A stretch of DNA of 64,000 bases from positions 558,001-622,000 of the forward strand of contig NC_089446.1 of assembly GCF_026210795.1 (NCBI RefSeq), read 5' to 3'. Of the stretch, positions 1 to 11,319 are shown piece by piece. The stretch's first letter is position 1, and the number at the start of each line of letters is the position of its first letter. Position numbers and translations under genes: made by a program. The notes under the pieces are model-generated. The model did no database searches, was not told where the DNA came from, and worked only from the letters and a program-made list of their open reading frames with translations. This stretch comes from Rhizophagus irregularis. Lineage: Eukaryota > Glomeromycota > Glomeromycetes > Glomerales > Glomeraceae.

Positions 1-454
1 GATCTCACAGATCACAGATCAGTCACGAATAGTATTATAAAAATAATTATCGTATGGGGCTATGGGCATTATGCGATCTTTTTTTTAAAAAAATCAACCG
101 CTTCCATATTTTTTTTTTAACTTTGTAAATTGTGGCAAATTCGGTATAATTAATCTTGGAGGCAAAACATTATTACTTGGACAAAAAAAAATGGAATAAA
201 AACTTTATTAATTTGAACCAATAAGTTAAAAGTCATTAAAGTTATTAATAAATTTACAAATTTATATTAATGAACTTTTCTTTATTACAAACGATCTTTG
301 ATACACAAAGTGCGAAAAAAAATTTATTTTATGGAGTATCCTGTAAAAATGTTGTTGTTCTGTGTTTTAAATTCCAAGGTACGTAATGAATGAATTTGTT
401 TATTTCCATATTTTTTTCCGTGAATGTATCATTTTCATTAAAAATTTTTTATAG

Positions 455-771
455 AGTGGTGACCGCAATTGCGATTTATCTTTGTGAAAATTATAATTCT
501 GAAGAAAAATTACCAAAGAATGATCTTAAATTGAGAAGTCAAGTTATTCAAGTTATTCAATGGGTAAATATTTTTTTATTCGCACAAAAAATTTGATTAA
601 AATGAGAAATGAACTATGGGCTTCTAATGAATGGAGAACCAAGATTCATATGAATCTTGGTTTTATTTATTTTTTTTATTATTATGGAACGGTTTACTAA
701 CCGTTCCTTTCTTTTTTTATAGATTCAGTGTCTCAGAAAGGCTTCTGAAGAATGGAAAAATCTAAAGTTTC
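455..771 (+). CDS. Fragment of an unrecognised spliced gene (two exons)
   Basis: I do not recognise the product. Two exons read in one frame across a GT-AG intron. Exon 455-563 follows a poly-T/AG acceptor and gives 36 codons ending in a repeated QVIQVIQW motif. Exon 723-771 continues with IQCLRKASEEWKNLKF and stops at a GTAAGT donor. The intron (564-722) contains a perfect 9-bp stem at 686-707 (GGAACGGTT/AACCGTTCC) just before the poly-T tract. No start or last exon could be fixed; a GTACGT donor near 380 suggests an earlier exon whose phase does not fit. It may be part of the hairpin-intron chains described below rather than a working gene. Confidence 0.3.
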
Positions 772-775
772 GTAA

Positions 776-1442
776 GTATGAGTACGAATCTTTTGGGTTT
801 TTTTTTATTTTTTAATATTATGAGAATGTGTAAAAAATATAAATTTCCCTTCATAAAAAATTTTTATTACATAAATAAGATTCTAATACTGTAATTGAGC
901 GTTCTATATTGAAAAGCATTTGGAAGTGAAAGAATAAGGTGGCTCGTCTTGAAGATTCCGAAGACTAATTAATTTGATTAAAGTAGAAATTCGATTCATT
1001 TGTTTTTCATTTTATTTTTCTGTAATACTAAAATTTTTTATTTATTTATTAATACTTAAGAAAAACTAAAATTGGATTTGCATTTTTACAATAAAATGTC
1101 GCAACTAGCAATAAAAATATTATTTTTACTATTCTACTCTAAAATATATTACATTATTATTTACATTAAATTTTACATTAAAATATAAAAACATTTCCTA
1201 TTTACTGTATTAAAAATAAACCAAAAATACTTTCTAGCGTATTATGGGAAGAATCAGCAATAAAACAACATAATATAGAGTTAATAGAATTGATCTATAA
1301 CAAAATATTCGAAAACCCGAATAATAATATTCACTTATTATCACTGTAATGTAAAAATATGCCACATTCAACCCAAAATATGTTTTTTAAAAAGAAATAC
1401 AACGTTTGATGTCTTAATAATGAAGCTGTGAGGGGGAAACAG
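776..1442. other. AT-rich intergenic DNA, no gene seen
   Basis: Poly-A and poly-T runs and short unsupported frames only. Confidence 0.5.
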
Positions 1443-2085
1443 TCTAATAATCAAAACTAAAATCCATCTCATTTGGCTGTTGAATTTCAACGCCATTGTT
1501 CTCACATGCTTGTTTGATACTTTATGCTGAAGACATTTTAAATTGCTTGTATCTGTTATCCGCTTCATTATATGAGATTATTTCATTACTTACTACAATT
1601 TTGAGCCAGATTTCGAAATTAGTACATCTGTTGATCGTACTGGTAAAAAAACAAGGCGTAAGGGTGTCAATAGCATCTAGCATGTTCCACTTAGTTCCAA
1701 TGGCGTTTAGAACTCTTTCGATGCGAAATCCTCGTTGTAAATTTAATGTCAAATCCTTTTCATTTAATCATCCATCACTCCTCTTTAAAATTTTTTTTGT
1801 AACTTGTGATTTAATGGTTTGACCTTGTTTACGAGGTTTTAATGCACAAAGTAATTCCAATGTTCTGTAAGATTGCACCATGGAAACAAGGAACCTGAGC
1901 TGATATCTTCGAGCAACTTCTTGAGAAATTGAGTCCTTTATCAAACTATTGATTGAATGCCAAACGTGAGCTGATAAACTATTAATAGCTGCTTTCAACA
2001 TAGAAATTCTTTCGCCTTCATTGACAGATAAAAATGATTGTAATGAATAGCTTGGCATATCATATGGGCTGATTTGATTACTCAC
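1443..2085 (-). pseudogene. Broken ORF of unknown family
   Basis: The frame runs leftward from ATG at 2085 and is open for about 188 codons except for one in-frame TGA at 1768-1770. The reading continues in the same frame on both sides of this stop. Near 1520 a +1 shift joins a further open stretch that ends at TAG 1443-1445. The composition is soluble, without membrane segments. No motif lets me name it. The single TGA could be a CGA-to-TGA change. It may be a recently broken member of a lineage-specific family. Confidence 0.35.
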
Positions 2086-2439
2086 CCAAAATTTAAATTT
2101 TAATTATTTTTTAATATTTAAGTATTACCAAAGCATCACATAATATGCAAAATTTTTATAATATTGACTTGAAAATAAAAATTAATACATGCTACTATAA
2201 AGTTAAGTTTTGGCTGAAATTATGTTAATACCGGCCAAAATTTACATTGTTTAGGCATTAGAAAGTGAAATTGATATAAAATAATGCAAAATAACATTTT
2301 GTTTTTTACTTTCATTTATTATTTATTTATTTAATTTACAATTATTTATATGTTGCTATAACTACAAGAAACCAACCAAAAATCCAACTAAAAATCCAAC
2401 AAAGGACCCAATCCAAAAAAGAATGCATGTTTACTTTAG

Positions 2440-2970
2440 TCTTCTTACTTGTTGTTTATGGTGTGAATGTAATTCCAGCTGGCTTGACTCCATAGTTTTT
2501 TATTAAACTTTTAAATGCTTCACGACTCCAAATTGCAGAAATCCTTAGATCATTTTAATTTAGTCCAAATCTGAAAAATATGAAAAAGGTATTAATAATA
2601 TTTATAATACAGTCATTACTCATCCGTTTACCCCCAAAAAACTTACTTTTATCACTTAATCTTCTAATCTTCAGAAAATCTGAAACCTAAAAATAAAAAA
2701 AAGACATTAATAAATGTCTTTAACACCATTATACCATCACATTTAGGAAACTTGTTTAATCTTCTAGAAAAGTCTGTTCAAAATCTAAAAAATAAAAAAA
2801 AGGGAGGATTAATGTCATTTATAATGCTATTACACCACATACTGCATATTCACTCCACTAAAAAAACTTACAAGATTATTAATTATTTCTACAATTAACA
2901 TCAACCGGTTTAAAGGCAAAACTAACCGTTCCTAAAAAAAGAAATTAAGTGTTATACTTCTTAAGTCGAT
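2440..2970 (-). repeat. Chain of splice-signal-like units on the minus strand
   Basis: Read on the minus strand, the stretch alternates poly-T/AG acceptors, about 40-nt exon-like blocks and GTAAG donors. One block is 2686-2647. The intron-like part beside it carries a perfect 8-bp stem at 2701-2720 (AAGACATT/AATGTCTT, loop AATA). It may be a micro-exon gene or a repeat that copies intron structure. No continuous protein was recovered. Confidence 0.4.
2449..2497 (+). repeat. Short dispersed repeat, copy 1
   Basis: A roughly 50-bp block related to 3001-3050 and 8316-8370. All share a core like TTGTT-ATGGTGTGGA followed by TTGGCTTGACTCCA. The second half resembles a tRNA B box (GGTTCGANTCC), best preserved in the 3001 copy. 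It may be the head of a tRNA-derived SINE. Confidence 0.35.
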
Positions 2971-3000
2971 ATTGAATAAATGAAAATGTACTATAGTTCT

Positions 3001-3050
3001 TATTTGTTGTTCAAGGTGTGGACAAGTTCCAGTTGGTTCGACTCCAGCAA
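3001..3050 (+). repeat. Short dispersed repeat, copy 2
   Basis: Second copy of the motif, with the B-box-like GGTTCGACTCC. It lies directly upstream of the mitochondrial insertion. Confidence 0.35.
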
Positions 3051-3061
3051 ACAACAAAATA

Positions 3062-3513
3062 CCTACTCGTATCCTTGGTACTCCCAACCTAATCGCTGTC
3101 AAATCTTTCTTGATATCGCTACTTGTGATAGAGACACTTCTAATCGCTCTCCTCTGTTTTTCATTTTCTGTCTAGCTAATATGGCAGTACCACTAACGGC
3201 TAACTTCTTAGGAGAGTTCCTTTCTTTTGCAGGTGCCTATCAACGAAACCCATTTATCACCATATTGGCTTCTTCCTAAGTAGTCTTAACTGCAGCGTAT
3301 ACTATTTGGACTTACAATCGGGTTTGCTTAGAGAGTCCTAGCCGTTACCTTTATCCTTGTCTAGATATCTCTAGAAGAGAGTTCTTCATACTACTTCCTT
3401 TTCTTCTGTTAATTTTCGTACTAGGTATTGTTCCTTTCGTCATCCTAGATTCTCTGCATCTTTCTGTATCATCCTTATTTACTCCAAAATCTCCCGTAGT
3501 TAGAACGGGCTAA
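3062..3513 (+). pseudogene. nad4: NADH dehydrogenase subunit 4 (nad4) fragment, mitochondrial origin
   Basis: Nad4 is a proton-pumping membrane subunit of respiratory complex I. The frame from about 3160 encodes the conserved C-terminal region with LANMAVPLTANFLGEFL, then TAAYTIWTYNRV and the hydrophobic tail, ending at TAA 3511-3513. A premature TAA at 3277-3279 interrupts it in frame. Upstream, a different frame (3062-3175) reads a short hydrophobic segment (FLISLLVIETLLIALL) that could be an earlier part of nad4, which would imply an internal deletion and frame change near 3160. That upstream part is tentative; the C-terminal assignment is firm. Confidence 0.75.
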
Positions 3514-3570
3514 TCTAGGAAACTCCCTTTTTAACCAATACTTGCTAAGCAACGAAAAGGATAGTCAATA

Positions 3571-3639
3571 AGGAGAGTAGTTTAATGGTAAAATGGTAAG
3601 CTCCAAGCTTCTTGTTGGGGTTCGATTCCTCCCTCTCCT
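3571..3639 (+). tRNA. trnW: tRNA-Trp (anticodon CCA), mitochondrial type
   Basis: The 69-nt sequence folds as a cloverleaf. The acceptor arm AGGAGAG/CTCTCCT is perfect over 7 bp. The D stem is GTTT/AAAT, the anticodon loop CTCCAAG (anticodon 3603-3605), and the T loop TTCGATT is closed by G-C. Anticodon and T stems each hold one mismatch, so decay is possible. It resembles bacterial/mitochondrial tRNA-Trp and lies between nad4 and nad1 in the transferred mitochondrial segment, so it is probably not expressed. Confidence 0.8.
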
Positions 3640-3877
3640 GATAGCATCTATTAACTTGATATTATTTGATTCCTAAGATAAAATCAAGGTATTCCTCTCA
3701 CTGTTGCCAACCTTGGCTTGGTTACTTAAAAAATAGTTACACTCTTCCTTATATCTACTCCCCTCACTAACTACCCAGTCTCTATCTGATGTACTTACTC
3801 CACTTTTATTATTGAAAATACCCCTTACTTAGTGATTTATTTCCTACTTAGAAGTTAATCTTCCCAATCTGTTTAAT

Positions 3878-4183
3878 ATGCTATTCTTCTTACTGGAATC
3901 CTTCATAATTCTACTACCTTTGTTAGGGAGTATTGTTTTCATGACTCTTGCTGAACGGAAAGTAATGGCTTCTATGCAACTAAGGGTAGGACCTAATGTC
4001 GTAGGGTTTTACGGGATTCTTCAACCTTTTGCTGATGGGTTGAAACTTCTGTTTAAGGAAGCTGTAACCCCCAGTCACGCTAATAAGGTAATCTTCCTAA
4101 TTTCACCCTTCATTACCCTGTCATTAGCCATTATGGGTTGGGCAGTGATTCCATTTGCCAAGGGAACAGCCCTAACGGATCTC
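3878..4183 (+). pseudogene. nad1: NADH dehydrogenase subunit 1 (nad1) 5' fragment, mitochondrial origin
   Basis: From ATG 3878 the frame encodes the first ~100 residues of Nad1, the membrane subunit of complex I that helps form the quinone site. The highly conserved MTLAERKVMASMQLRVGPN stretch, then GILQPFADGLKL and WAVIPF are all present. Similarity ends after GTALTDL near 4183; the frame then runs about eight unrelated codons to TAG 4208-4210. Full Nad1 is over 300 residues, so this is a truncation at the NUMT edge. A mitochondrial intron at this point cannot be excluded, but the following DNA has nuclear repeat character. Confidence 0.85.
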
Positions 4184-4339
4184 CAAAAATCTAAGAAAAA
4201 AACACATTAGGAACGATAGTAACGTTTCTTAAAGAAATAATAAAAAAAGCAGTTTGGTTCACCTTCTACTACTATGTCATTTTTTGATGTTCATTTCCTA
4301 AGCATAATAATCATGTTCTTTTTTCGTTTTACTTGTATC

Positions 4340-5375
4340 AACCGGAAGATCTAATGAAAAAAGAATTTAGTGCAAGAAATGAAAAGTGAAACAAAATACA
4401 AAGCAGAAAAAAATACTTTACCGATCCACCTATTCAGTTTATCAGCCAACCTAGAGAAGAAAAGACCGGTAAATGCCGAAAATCTAAAATAAATAAATAA
4501 ATAGAAAACGATCAGTGAGATATGATCAATCGATGATAGTCAAAAAAAAAAATAGATACACTGCACATTAAAATCGCACTTTATCCTTACCTTGAAATGT
4601 TGTTAAATACTCCTCCCCCTTGCTAGTTACATGACGACACCTCAAAAGGAGCCTACGTAAAGTTTTCAGCACTCAAACTGAAACCCGAAAGATCTACAAA
4701 AACAAAAAAAAAGAAACGTTATTTTTATTAAAAAAAAAGAGAATAGTAAGGAAATTTACCATTTCCAAGTCCAGCGTTTCTAATCGATACTCCGGAGGAC
4801 CTACAAAAAAAAATAAAATTAAGAAACGTGTAAAAACTGTTTCGCAACGGGATGCTGCGAAACTTAAATTTCAAGAGTCCCCAACCCGAATCTAAAACCT
4901 ACGTAGAAAATCTCACGTGTCCAGTCAGCTGTCTAAAAAAAAGAGAAAGTCGAAACGTTGGTAAGACGTTTCGTTATACAGTTTCGCAATGGGGATTGCA
5001 AAGCTTACCACTATCACTTTCCCATTAACCTAAAAGTCCGAAACCTACAAAAAGGAAAAAAAAGAAACGTTAGATGACGTTTCTATTTAAAATAAAATAA
5101 AATAAAATTCCCAATTATTGCGAAACTTACCACTTCAATCTTGAACCTAAACTAAACTTATCTAACAAATTCTTTGGGCGTCATCAATTTCGTCGAGATC
5201 TATAAAAATAAATACATAAGAACGACGGAGAGGGTAATAATAATAATAGAACCGAAAATTTAGAATGTTTTACCTGATTCACTCAATTGGCAATCAAAAC
5301 ATTCCGAAACTATAAAATTAAATAACCCGAAATCTAGAAAAAGAACGTTATAAATAAGCGTTTCATGATTTAAAG
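4340..5375 (-). repeat. Chain of hairpin-bearing intron-like units (minus strand)
   Basis: On the minus strand, units of roughly 100-150 bp repeat the order donor GTAAG, stem-loop(s), poly-T/AG, and a 40-60-nt exon-like block. Perfect stems visible on the plus strand: 4839-4846 with 4856-4863 (GTTTCGCA/TGCGAAAC), 4952-4958 with 4966-4972 (GAAACGT/ACGTTTC), and 5064-5070 with 5077-5083 (GAAACGT/ACGTTTC). The same style occurs at 13.2-13.9 kb, 22.0-22.7 kb and 54.5-55.2 kb. No long protein results from joining the blocks. Confidence 0.45.
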
Positions 5376-5385
5376 AAAAAGAATA

Positions 5386-5408
5386 CAGTACACCCTTACT
5401 ATAGCGAA
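5386..5408 (+). repeat. Left TIR of pogo element 1
   Basis: Starts CAGTACACCCTTAC and matches the reverse complement of 8017-8039 at 22 of 23 positions. A TA precedes it. Confidence 0.9.
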
Positions 5409-5803
5409 TTTTTTTATAGCGAATAACTTACTATAACGAAGAAAAGTACGGGTACATATTTTTTAATAATTAAAAATTCTTATTATACCGAATTTTAAAG
5501 TAAAAATTCTCTAACTCGTAATACGAATTTAAATGTTAAGACAATTATAATAAAATGACCCTTCATATAGCGAAGAATTTTGCTATACCGAATTTTTAAA
5601 ATGTTACACAATAATTTAGCGAATTTTTGATCACATGAAATTTTATTTGAACAATTCGAACAATTCGATTTTGCCTTTAAAGGTTAGAATTTTTGTGATT
5701 AAAGTTAAAAAGGAAAATTATCATAAACAAGATCATGATTTATTTTTATTATAATACGGCAAATATAACCTTGATCAGTTAGTTCTTTTTTTTACACGTC
5801 ACT

Positions 5804-7698
5804 ATGCCCAAAACTAAAAGTGCACTAAATAAATATTCCCAAGCTAAAGGTAAAGATAAAATGAGAACTTTACCGAAAAGAGCATCTTTAACTATTGCCC
5901 AAAAGCATGAAATATGTTTTAAAAAAATCAACGAACCTTATATAAAAAATAAAGAACTTGCGGAACTATATAATGTTAGTGAAGGATGCATTAGTGATAC
6001 GTTAAAAAAATCACAAAAATGGCTTGAAATTGACCCTCAAGCACCCGAAGCCCAAGGGAAAAGACAAAATAAGTTGAATTTTCCAGAAATTGAAGAAGCT
6101 CTTACATTATGGGTATTGAAGGCTCTAGAAAATGGTGTTGATATTAGTGATCAGGTTTTACATGAAAAAGCTATAGCATTTGCTTCTCTATATAAAGTTG
6201 AAAATTTTAAAGGAAGTAATGGTTGGATTGGTGGATTTAAAAAAAGACATAATCTTTCTTGCTATTTAAAACAAGGAGAAGCTGCAAGCGCACCTCTTGA
6301 TAAACTTGATGAATTCAGAAAAAACCTTCAAGATTTGATTCGTAATTATAGTCTTGAAGATGTTTTCAATTGTGATGAAACTGGTTTGTATTGGAAAATG
6401 GAACCCAAAAGGACGATCTCCAATAAACCTGTATCTGGAAAAAAACAATCTAAAGATCGGGTAACAATTCTCCTTTGTTCTAATGCAACTGGTACTGAAA
6501 AGCTCAAACCAGTATTCATTCACAAATATAAAAATCCTCGTCCTTTAAAGAATTTATCCAAAACATCTTTACCAGTAGAATATTATTGGAATTCAACAGC
6601 TTGGATGCAAGTTTCTATTTGGAATGATTGGATTCGTAAGTTTGATGCACAAATGAGATTAAAAGGAAGAAATATTCTTCTTCTTATAGACAATGCTCCT
6701 GTCCATGCTTTATATGAAGGTGTGGAATTGACCAATATAAAAATTGAATTTTTGCCTCCTAACACAACTGCACACTTACAACCATGCGACAAGGGTATTA
6801 TAAATAGCTTTAAGGTACTAAAATTTCAATATAATTTTAATAATTAAGAAATTCTAACTTACAATATTTGATTTTGCAGGCACAATATCGAAAATTGCTC
6901 CTTCAAAATCGTATCAAGGCTTTTGACTTTCAACAATTAACAGGAAATAGTAAATCTCCAATCAATATCAAAAAAGCTATTAAATATGTTGTGTCAGCCT
7001 GGAATAAAGTTCTTCCTAAAACTATATTTAACTGCTGGAATAAAACGGGAATTTTGCCAGATGATACGAATTCTTATAATGAAATTGAAGAGAATAGGCA
7101 TAATGAGACAGAAGAAAATGAATATAGAGAAATTCAAGATTTAATCAATAAGCTTGAGTATACACACCCTCTTACTGCTGAAGAATACATTAGATTAGAC
7201 CAGGAGAATGAAAATGCCGGTATACCCCCATCTGAAGAGCAGATCGTTGCTATTCTTAAAGAAAATAATACTATGTCTGATGATGAAGGTGATAAAGATA
7301 TTATTTCAGTAACGAGTTCTGAGGCCTTAATTGCATTTGATACAATTTTTAACTATGTAGAGCAAAATGATAGTCAAGATATTTTTGATAAAAGTGCATT
7401 AAAGGTAATGAAAAAAATTAGAAAAATTGTTTATAGAAATAATTTTTTTTCTAAAAAACAATCAAGTTTAGATTTATTCGTTACAGATAAAGGTAGTAAA
7501 CTCAAGCCAAATAACACTGCTATTGATCCAGTTGATAATAATACTATGAACAGGGAAAGGGAAGGCGATAATAATATTATTGATATTGAAAATTTTGATT
7601 TTGAAGCTTTGTATTTTAATGAGTTTGATTTTTATAATTATGAAGAAGACCAAGGTTTTATTGAATATCAAATCGATGAGAATAGTCTTTATAAATGA
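5804..7698 (+). CDS. Pogo/Tigger transposase (DDE superfamily endonuclease)
   Basis: This enzyme would cut and paste the surrounding element. Exon 1 is 5804-6814, intron 6815-6879 (GTACTA...TTGCAG with CTAAC branch site), exon 2 6880-7698; product about 609 aa. Order: N-terminal psq/CENP-B-like helix-turn-helix (residues ~25-75), a second Tc5-type helix-turn-helix (~85-160, with GWIGGFKKRH), then the DDE_1 RNase H fold. Catalytic aspartates are visible in NCDETG (D191), LIDNAPVH (D296) and QPCDKGIINSF (D329), so the last two are 33 residues apart. The C-terminus is acidic. No internal stop or frameshift is seen. The element's TIRs sit 418 bp upstream and 341 bp downstream. Confidence 0.9.
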
Positions 7699-8016
7699 TG
7701 TACGACAGTATTACAGTACTCGTATCATACTCAATTAAGTAATAGTCATTGAGTAACAAAAATATAAAAAGTATTTTGTATGTGAGTTCATAATAAATAA
7801 CAAAGAACACTCGTTAATTGAATATAATTGGTTTTGTTTTATTGTTTTTTTATCTTTATTGCCAAATAAATTTGGTTGGTATTTAATAATAGTGCGATAA
7901 TGCATTTATCACGTGATTATATGATTTTTTTGATATAACGAAAATCTTATGTTTATTCGTTATACACTATAACGAATTTTCTTACTATAACGAATTTTGA
8001 TCTTCAGCCCACAAGA

Positions 8017-8039
8017 TTCGCTATAGTAAGGGTGAACTG
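8017..8039 (-). repeat. Right TIR of pogo element 1
   Basis: Reads CAGTTCACCCTTAC on the minus strand; a TA follows it. Confidence 0.9.
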
Positions 8040-9130
8040 TATATATAACAGATAAGGCATTAATAAGCCTAAAAATATGGATATTCGTACCACCAGATTC
8101 CCACACGTCCAATACCTGAAGAGCAAACCGTCTAAGATCATCAATCCACCCAGAATATTGTTTTAATACGATTACGGATTGATATCTCTAACATTCCCGA
8201 GCCTTTCATTTATAAACTATATTTTTTTTACGAAACTAAAAAAAAAAGAACGCAGTAATTAGTTACAAAAAATGAAAGAAATAAAAAAATGCTCTTCTAG
8301 TTTTTACCAAGACTTACCCGTTGTTTATGGTTTGGACATATAATATAGTCTAGTTGGCTTGATTCAACAAGATTTTTTTTTTTTAAAAAAAAATTATTTA
8401 TTATTATTGCATCACAACAAAATTAGAAATTACTTACGTCTATACTGCCTTATAGGAAAGTTAAAAAATGTAAAACAGTTTTCTTCAAAATGCTTCGGTA
8501 CAATCTCACTCGCTTCGTTGGTATCTAAAAGTGATAAAAGAACATAGAAAATAGTTAATGTCCTTTCAAAATGCAGTTATGTCACCATATATTACCAAAC
8601 TATACTTGCCAGATGTTAGTTCCAGCATTAATACCAGTCTAAAAACGCTATGTGTCTACCCAAGTATATTTACCTCTCAAGAAGCTAAGAAAATTGCGCT
8701 TTAAAAAAAATAAACAGTATTAATATTAAAACTTTAAAAAAAACAATAATAAATACTAACATTTACATACTTCGTTAAGTTTATTCCACTGAATAAAATA
8801 TAGTTTAATGCTTTATATGTGCATTAAATTACCTGTACATTCAAGTCATTAATTCTACAAGAAAAAAGGAAAGAAAAAACATTAAAATACATTAACTGAA
8901 AGTGTGGTTTCGTCAAATTCCAAAAAGCCGGTGTCCTTATAAATATAAGAAAAAGGAAATGAGAATTGTTAGAATATTTCTTACTTAAAATACACGTCCT
9001 AACTATCCAAGCCATTTGTCAAAGAAAAACAAATATAACAAATTGTTACTAATATATCATTTTATTTAATCAGTTCTATCACTCCTATGTAATACAAATA
9101 AATTAATTCTACCGCTCTAACCAAAAAATA
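8040..9130. other. No gene seen; one short repeat copy
   Basis: AT-rich DNA. Positions 8316-8370 hold the third, most diverged copy of the short repeat seen at 2449 and 3001. Short frames at 8359-8547 and 8824-9015 have no recognisable content. Confidence 0.45.
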
Positions 9131-11319
9131 TTACTTTAAATTTATTTTTTTTGGTTTTGGTGTTGAAGTTTCAACATTATCAAATAAATAAAATAGAACC
9201 CTATTTTCATATTCAAGAATATCAGTTATTGCTGATTTTTTGATTTTCCCTCCATCTTTCATTGTCTGTCTAAAAAAATGTGTTACTTGCTGGTGATTTT
9301 TTTTTTCAACAGCCGCGCACGAAAATGCCTTTATGCCAAATTGTTTATGTCTTTTCATAAACTCGGACATATGGCAGACAAGAACATGCATATATGGAGT
9401 TATATCACTTGGCATGTATAATACCTTAAATAATTCCAACCAATCCTCGGCTTCGAATCGAAACTGTTGTGCATCGTAATTCTTCAATTTAAGATTGAGA
9501 TAAATTTGATGAAAGTGATCCCATAATTCTCGGATTGCATTTGCACGTGAAGATGGTAATATACGCTTAAAGTTAAAATTTTTTAAAACTTTCTTTTTGT
9601 CATCACCCATCAATGATGTGTGGTTCCACGTATTGGATTTTTCTTGCCAAAACTGGAAATTAACACCAATCCTATTCATTTCTTTAACAATTTCATCACG
9701 ACATATATCATCAAATTGATTAAATTCTTTTAATTCGGCTAAAACTAAACACCAGAGACGATCCCAAATACGAAGCAGAATATGAAGTTCATCTGGTACC
9801 CAATTATCCAGTGAAATCATATTAAAAAGTGGCTTCCTATTATGACCTGGATATTCTTGAATGTTTTCCATTTTCTTACTTATTTTCCAATCATTACCTT
9901 GGTCATATTTTGATACTTGGCACCATGGGCAAAAAAATTTTGAATTTGCTGAATTGAATCCTAAACATATGGATAAAAATTTCCAATCAGAACTGAAATA
10001 AAGTACAAAATTCCATATAATTTCGCCAATCATTAGCCCATTTTTTTTTATTTCATCTAGTTCTTTAATAAAAGATGCCATCATAATTTCTAAAACCTCA
10101 TATTTCTCCACACCTGAAAAGAGAATGGTTGTATAGTGGTGATCAGGTTTATGGATATTTTGTATGTCATTCAAAATTGCTATGGTTACCATTACATGCT
10201 TAATTTTTCTGCCTACATTCCGGCCATCGCCAGAAACTCTTAAGTGGATAATTGGATTATTAATATCCAATATTTCATTAGAAATAAGGGTGGGTACAAT
10301 ATACTTTAAAATGTCTTTAACGCTCCGAGTTCCACCTTTTTTGATATTTTGAATTATTTCAGAGTTTGAATCTTCAGCAAAATCCAATGGAAGATTGATA
10401 AGAGTAATTGGTATTTTCTGATTCATTTCTGTTGTTAATTTAAGTCATTGTTTAGAGATGGCCCATTCACGTTGTAAATTAGATTCTACTGCAGCTAATG
10501 CTCGATAACCTTCACGAGGAATATAATTTAAATCAATAGCTTGTACTGCTGAAATAAGCTTTTTTTCTTTTATATCGTTTTTTTCCTCATAATCAATTTG
10601 GAAATCCATATCTCTAATGCTATAAGAAATTTGCTTAAGAACAACTTGATCTTTACCATAGATTTTGGATCCTTCAACTTGAACATGTTGTTTCAATTGA
10701 TTTCCAAATTTATGCTGCCTTTTATTTAATGTTGATTTACTACAATGTTCAAGTGATATTAATTGAATATTATTTTCCTTTGTACTTCTTACGTTTTCTC
10801 TAGCTTGCTTTAATGTTATTAGATGAATGCCAAAAAGATGTACTCCAGAAATTAATGATTTTTCATTTAAGGGAAAAAGTTTCTAAAAAAAGATAATAAA
10901 ATTTAATTATTAAATATATTTAATTCGATTTTAACACAAAAAAAAATCGATAAGCTAACCTTCAGAACTGCATTTGCTGCTGTTGTTGAAGATATATTTG
11001 ATTGGACTTCTTCTGAGAAATTTATACCATACATAATTTTAAAAAGTGGCTTTCCTTCTACATAATTAATAAAGCACTTTACAGTTTTCTTTTTTTCCCC
11101 ACGACCCCAAGTAGTTTCCACACAATATCCATTTGGAATTTTATATTTGTTTTTTCCTTGGGTATATGCCAATATTGGAGGTTGAGGATATAAACCTTCT
11201 TGCTTAATTTTGTAATTATAACTCCTTTTTCCATCTGTATATAATATAGAATCTGATTTAGGATAGTCGGTAATTTCCTTAGGAACATTTTCAATTTTTT
11301 TACTTTTTACTTTTGGCAT
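9131..11319 (-). pseudogene. Transposase-like protein with a CPWC motif, one in-frame TGA
   Basis: Minus-strand gene. Exon 1 is 11319-10960 (120 codons), intron 10959-10883 (GTTAGC...TTTTAG), exon 2 10882-9131. Together they give about 703 codons with a single TGA at 10447-10445; both sides of it are in the same frame. Visible motifs are GDGRNVGRK, SSDWKF, a zinc-ligand-like CPWC, DELHILLRIWDRL, and HQQVTHFFR near the end. Spaced acidic residues plus a Cys pair resemble the RNase H-fold transposases of Plavaka/KDZ/CACTA type, but I cannot place it precisely. No TIRs were identified. It could equally be a domesticated member of a large fungal family, with TGA from CGA as the only lesion. Confidence 0.6.

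Larger units (their letters stand above)
3060..4185 (+). other. Nuclear mitochondrial DNA insertion (NUMT)
   Basis: About 1.1 kb of mitochondrial sequence lies in transposon-rich DNA: the 3' end of nad4, a tRNA-Trp, then the 5' part of nad1, all on the plus strand. Base use is less AT-rich than the flanks. An in-frame stop in nad4 and the abrupt loss of nad1 similarity after about 100 codons mark it as a non-functional transfer. Chimeric assembly is a possible alternative. Both flanks carry local nuclear repeat types, which favours true integration. Confidence 0.8.
5386..8039 (+). mobile_element. Complete pogo/Tigger-type DNA transposon
   Basis: A 2654-bp element bounded by 23-bp TIRs at 5386-5408 and 8017-8039 that differ at one position, flanked by TA at 5384-5385 and 8040-8041. 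It encodes one transposase with a CENP-B/Tigger-like architecture, and a TA target site is what this superfamily uses. Just inside the TIRs there are further short repeats of TATAGCGAA/ACTATAACGAA that could be transposase binding sites. Near-identical TIRs and an undamaged gene point to a young and possibly active copy. Confidence 0.9.
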
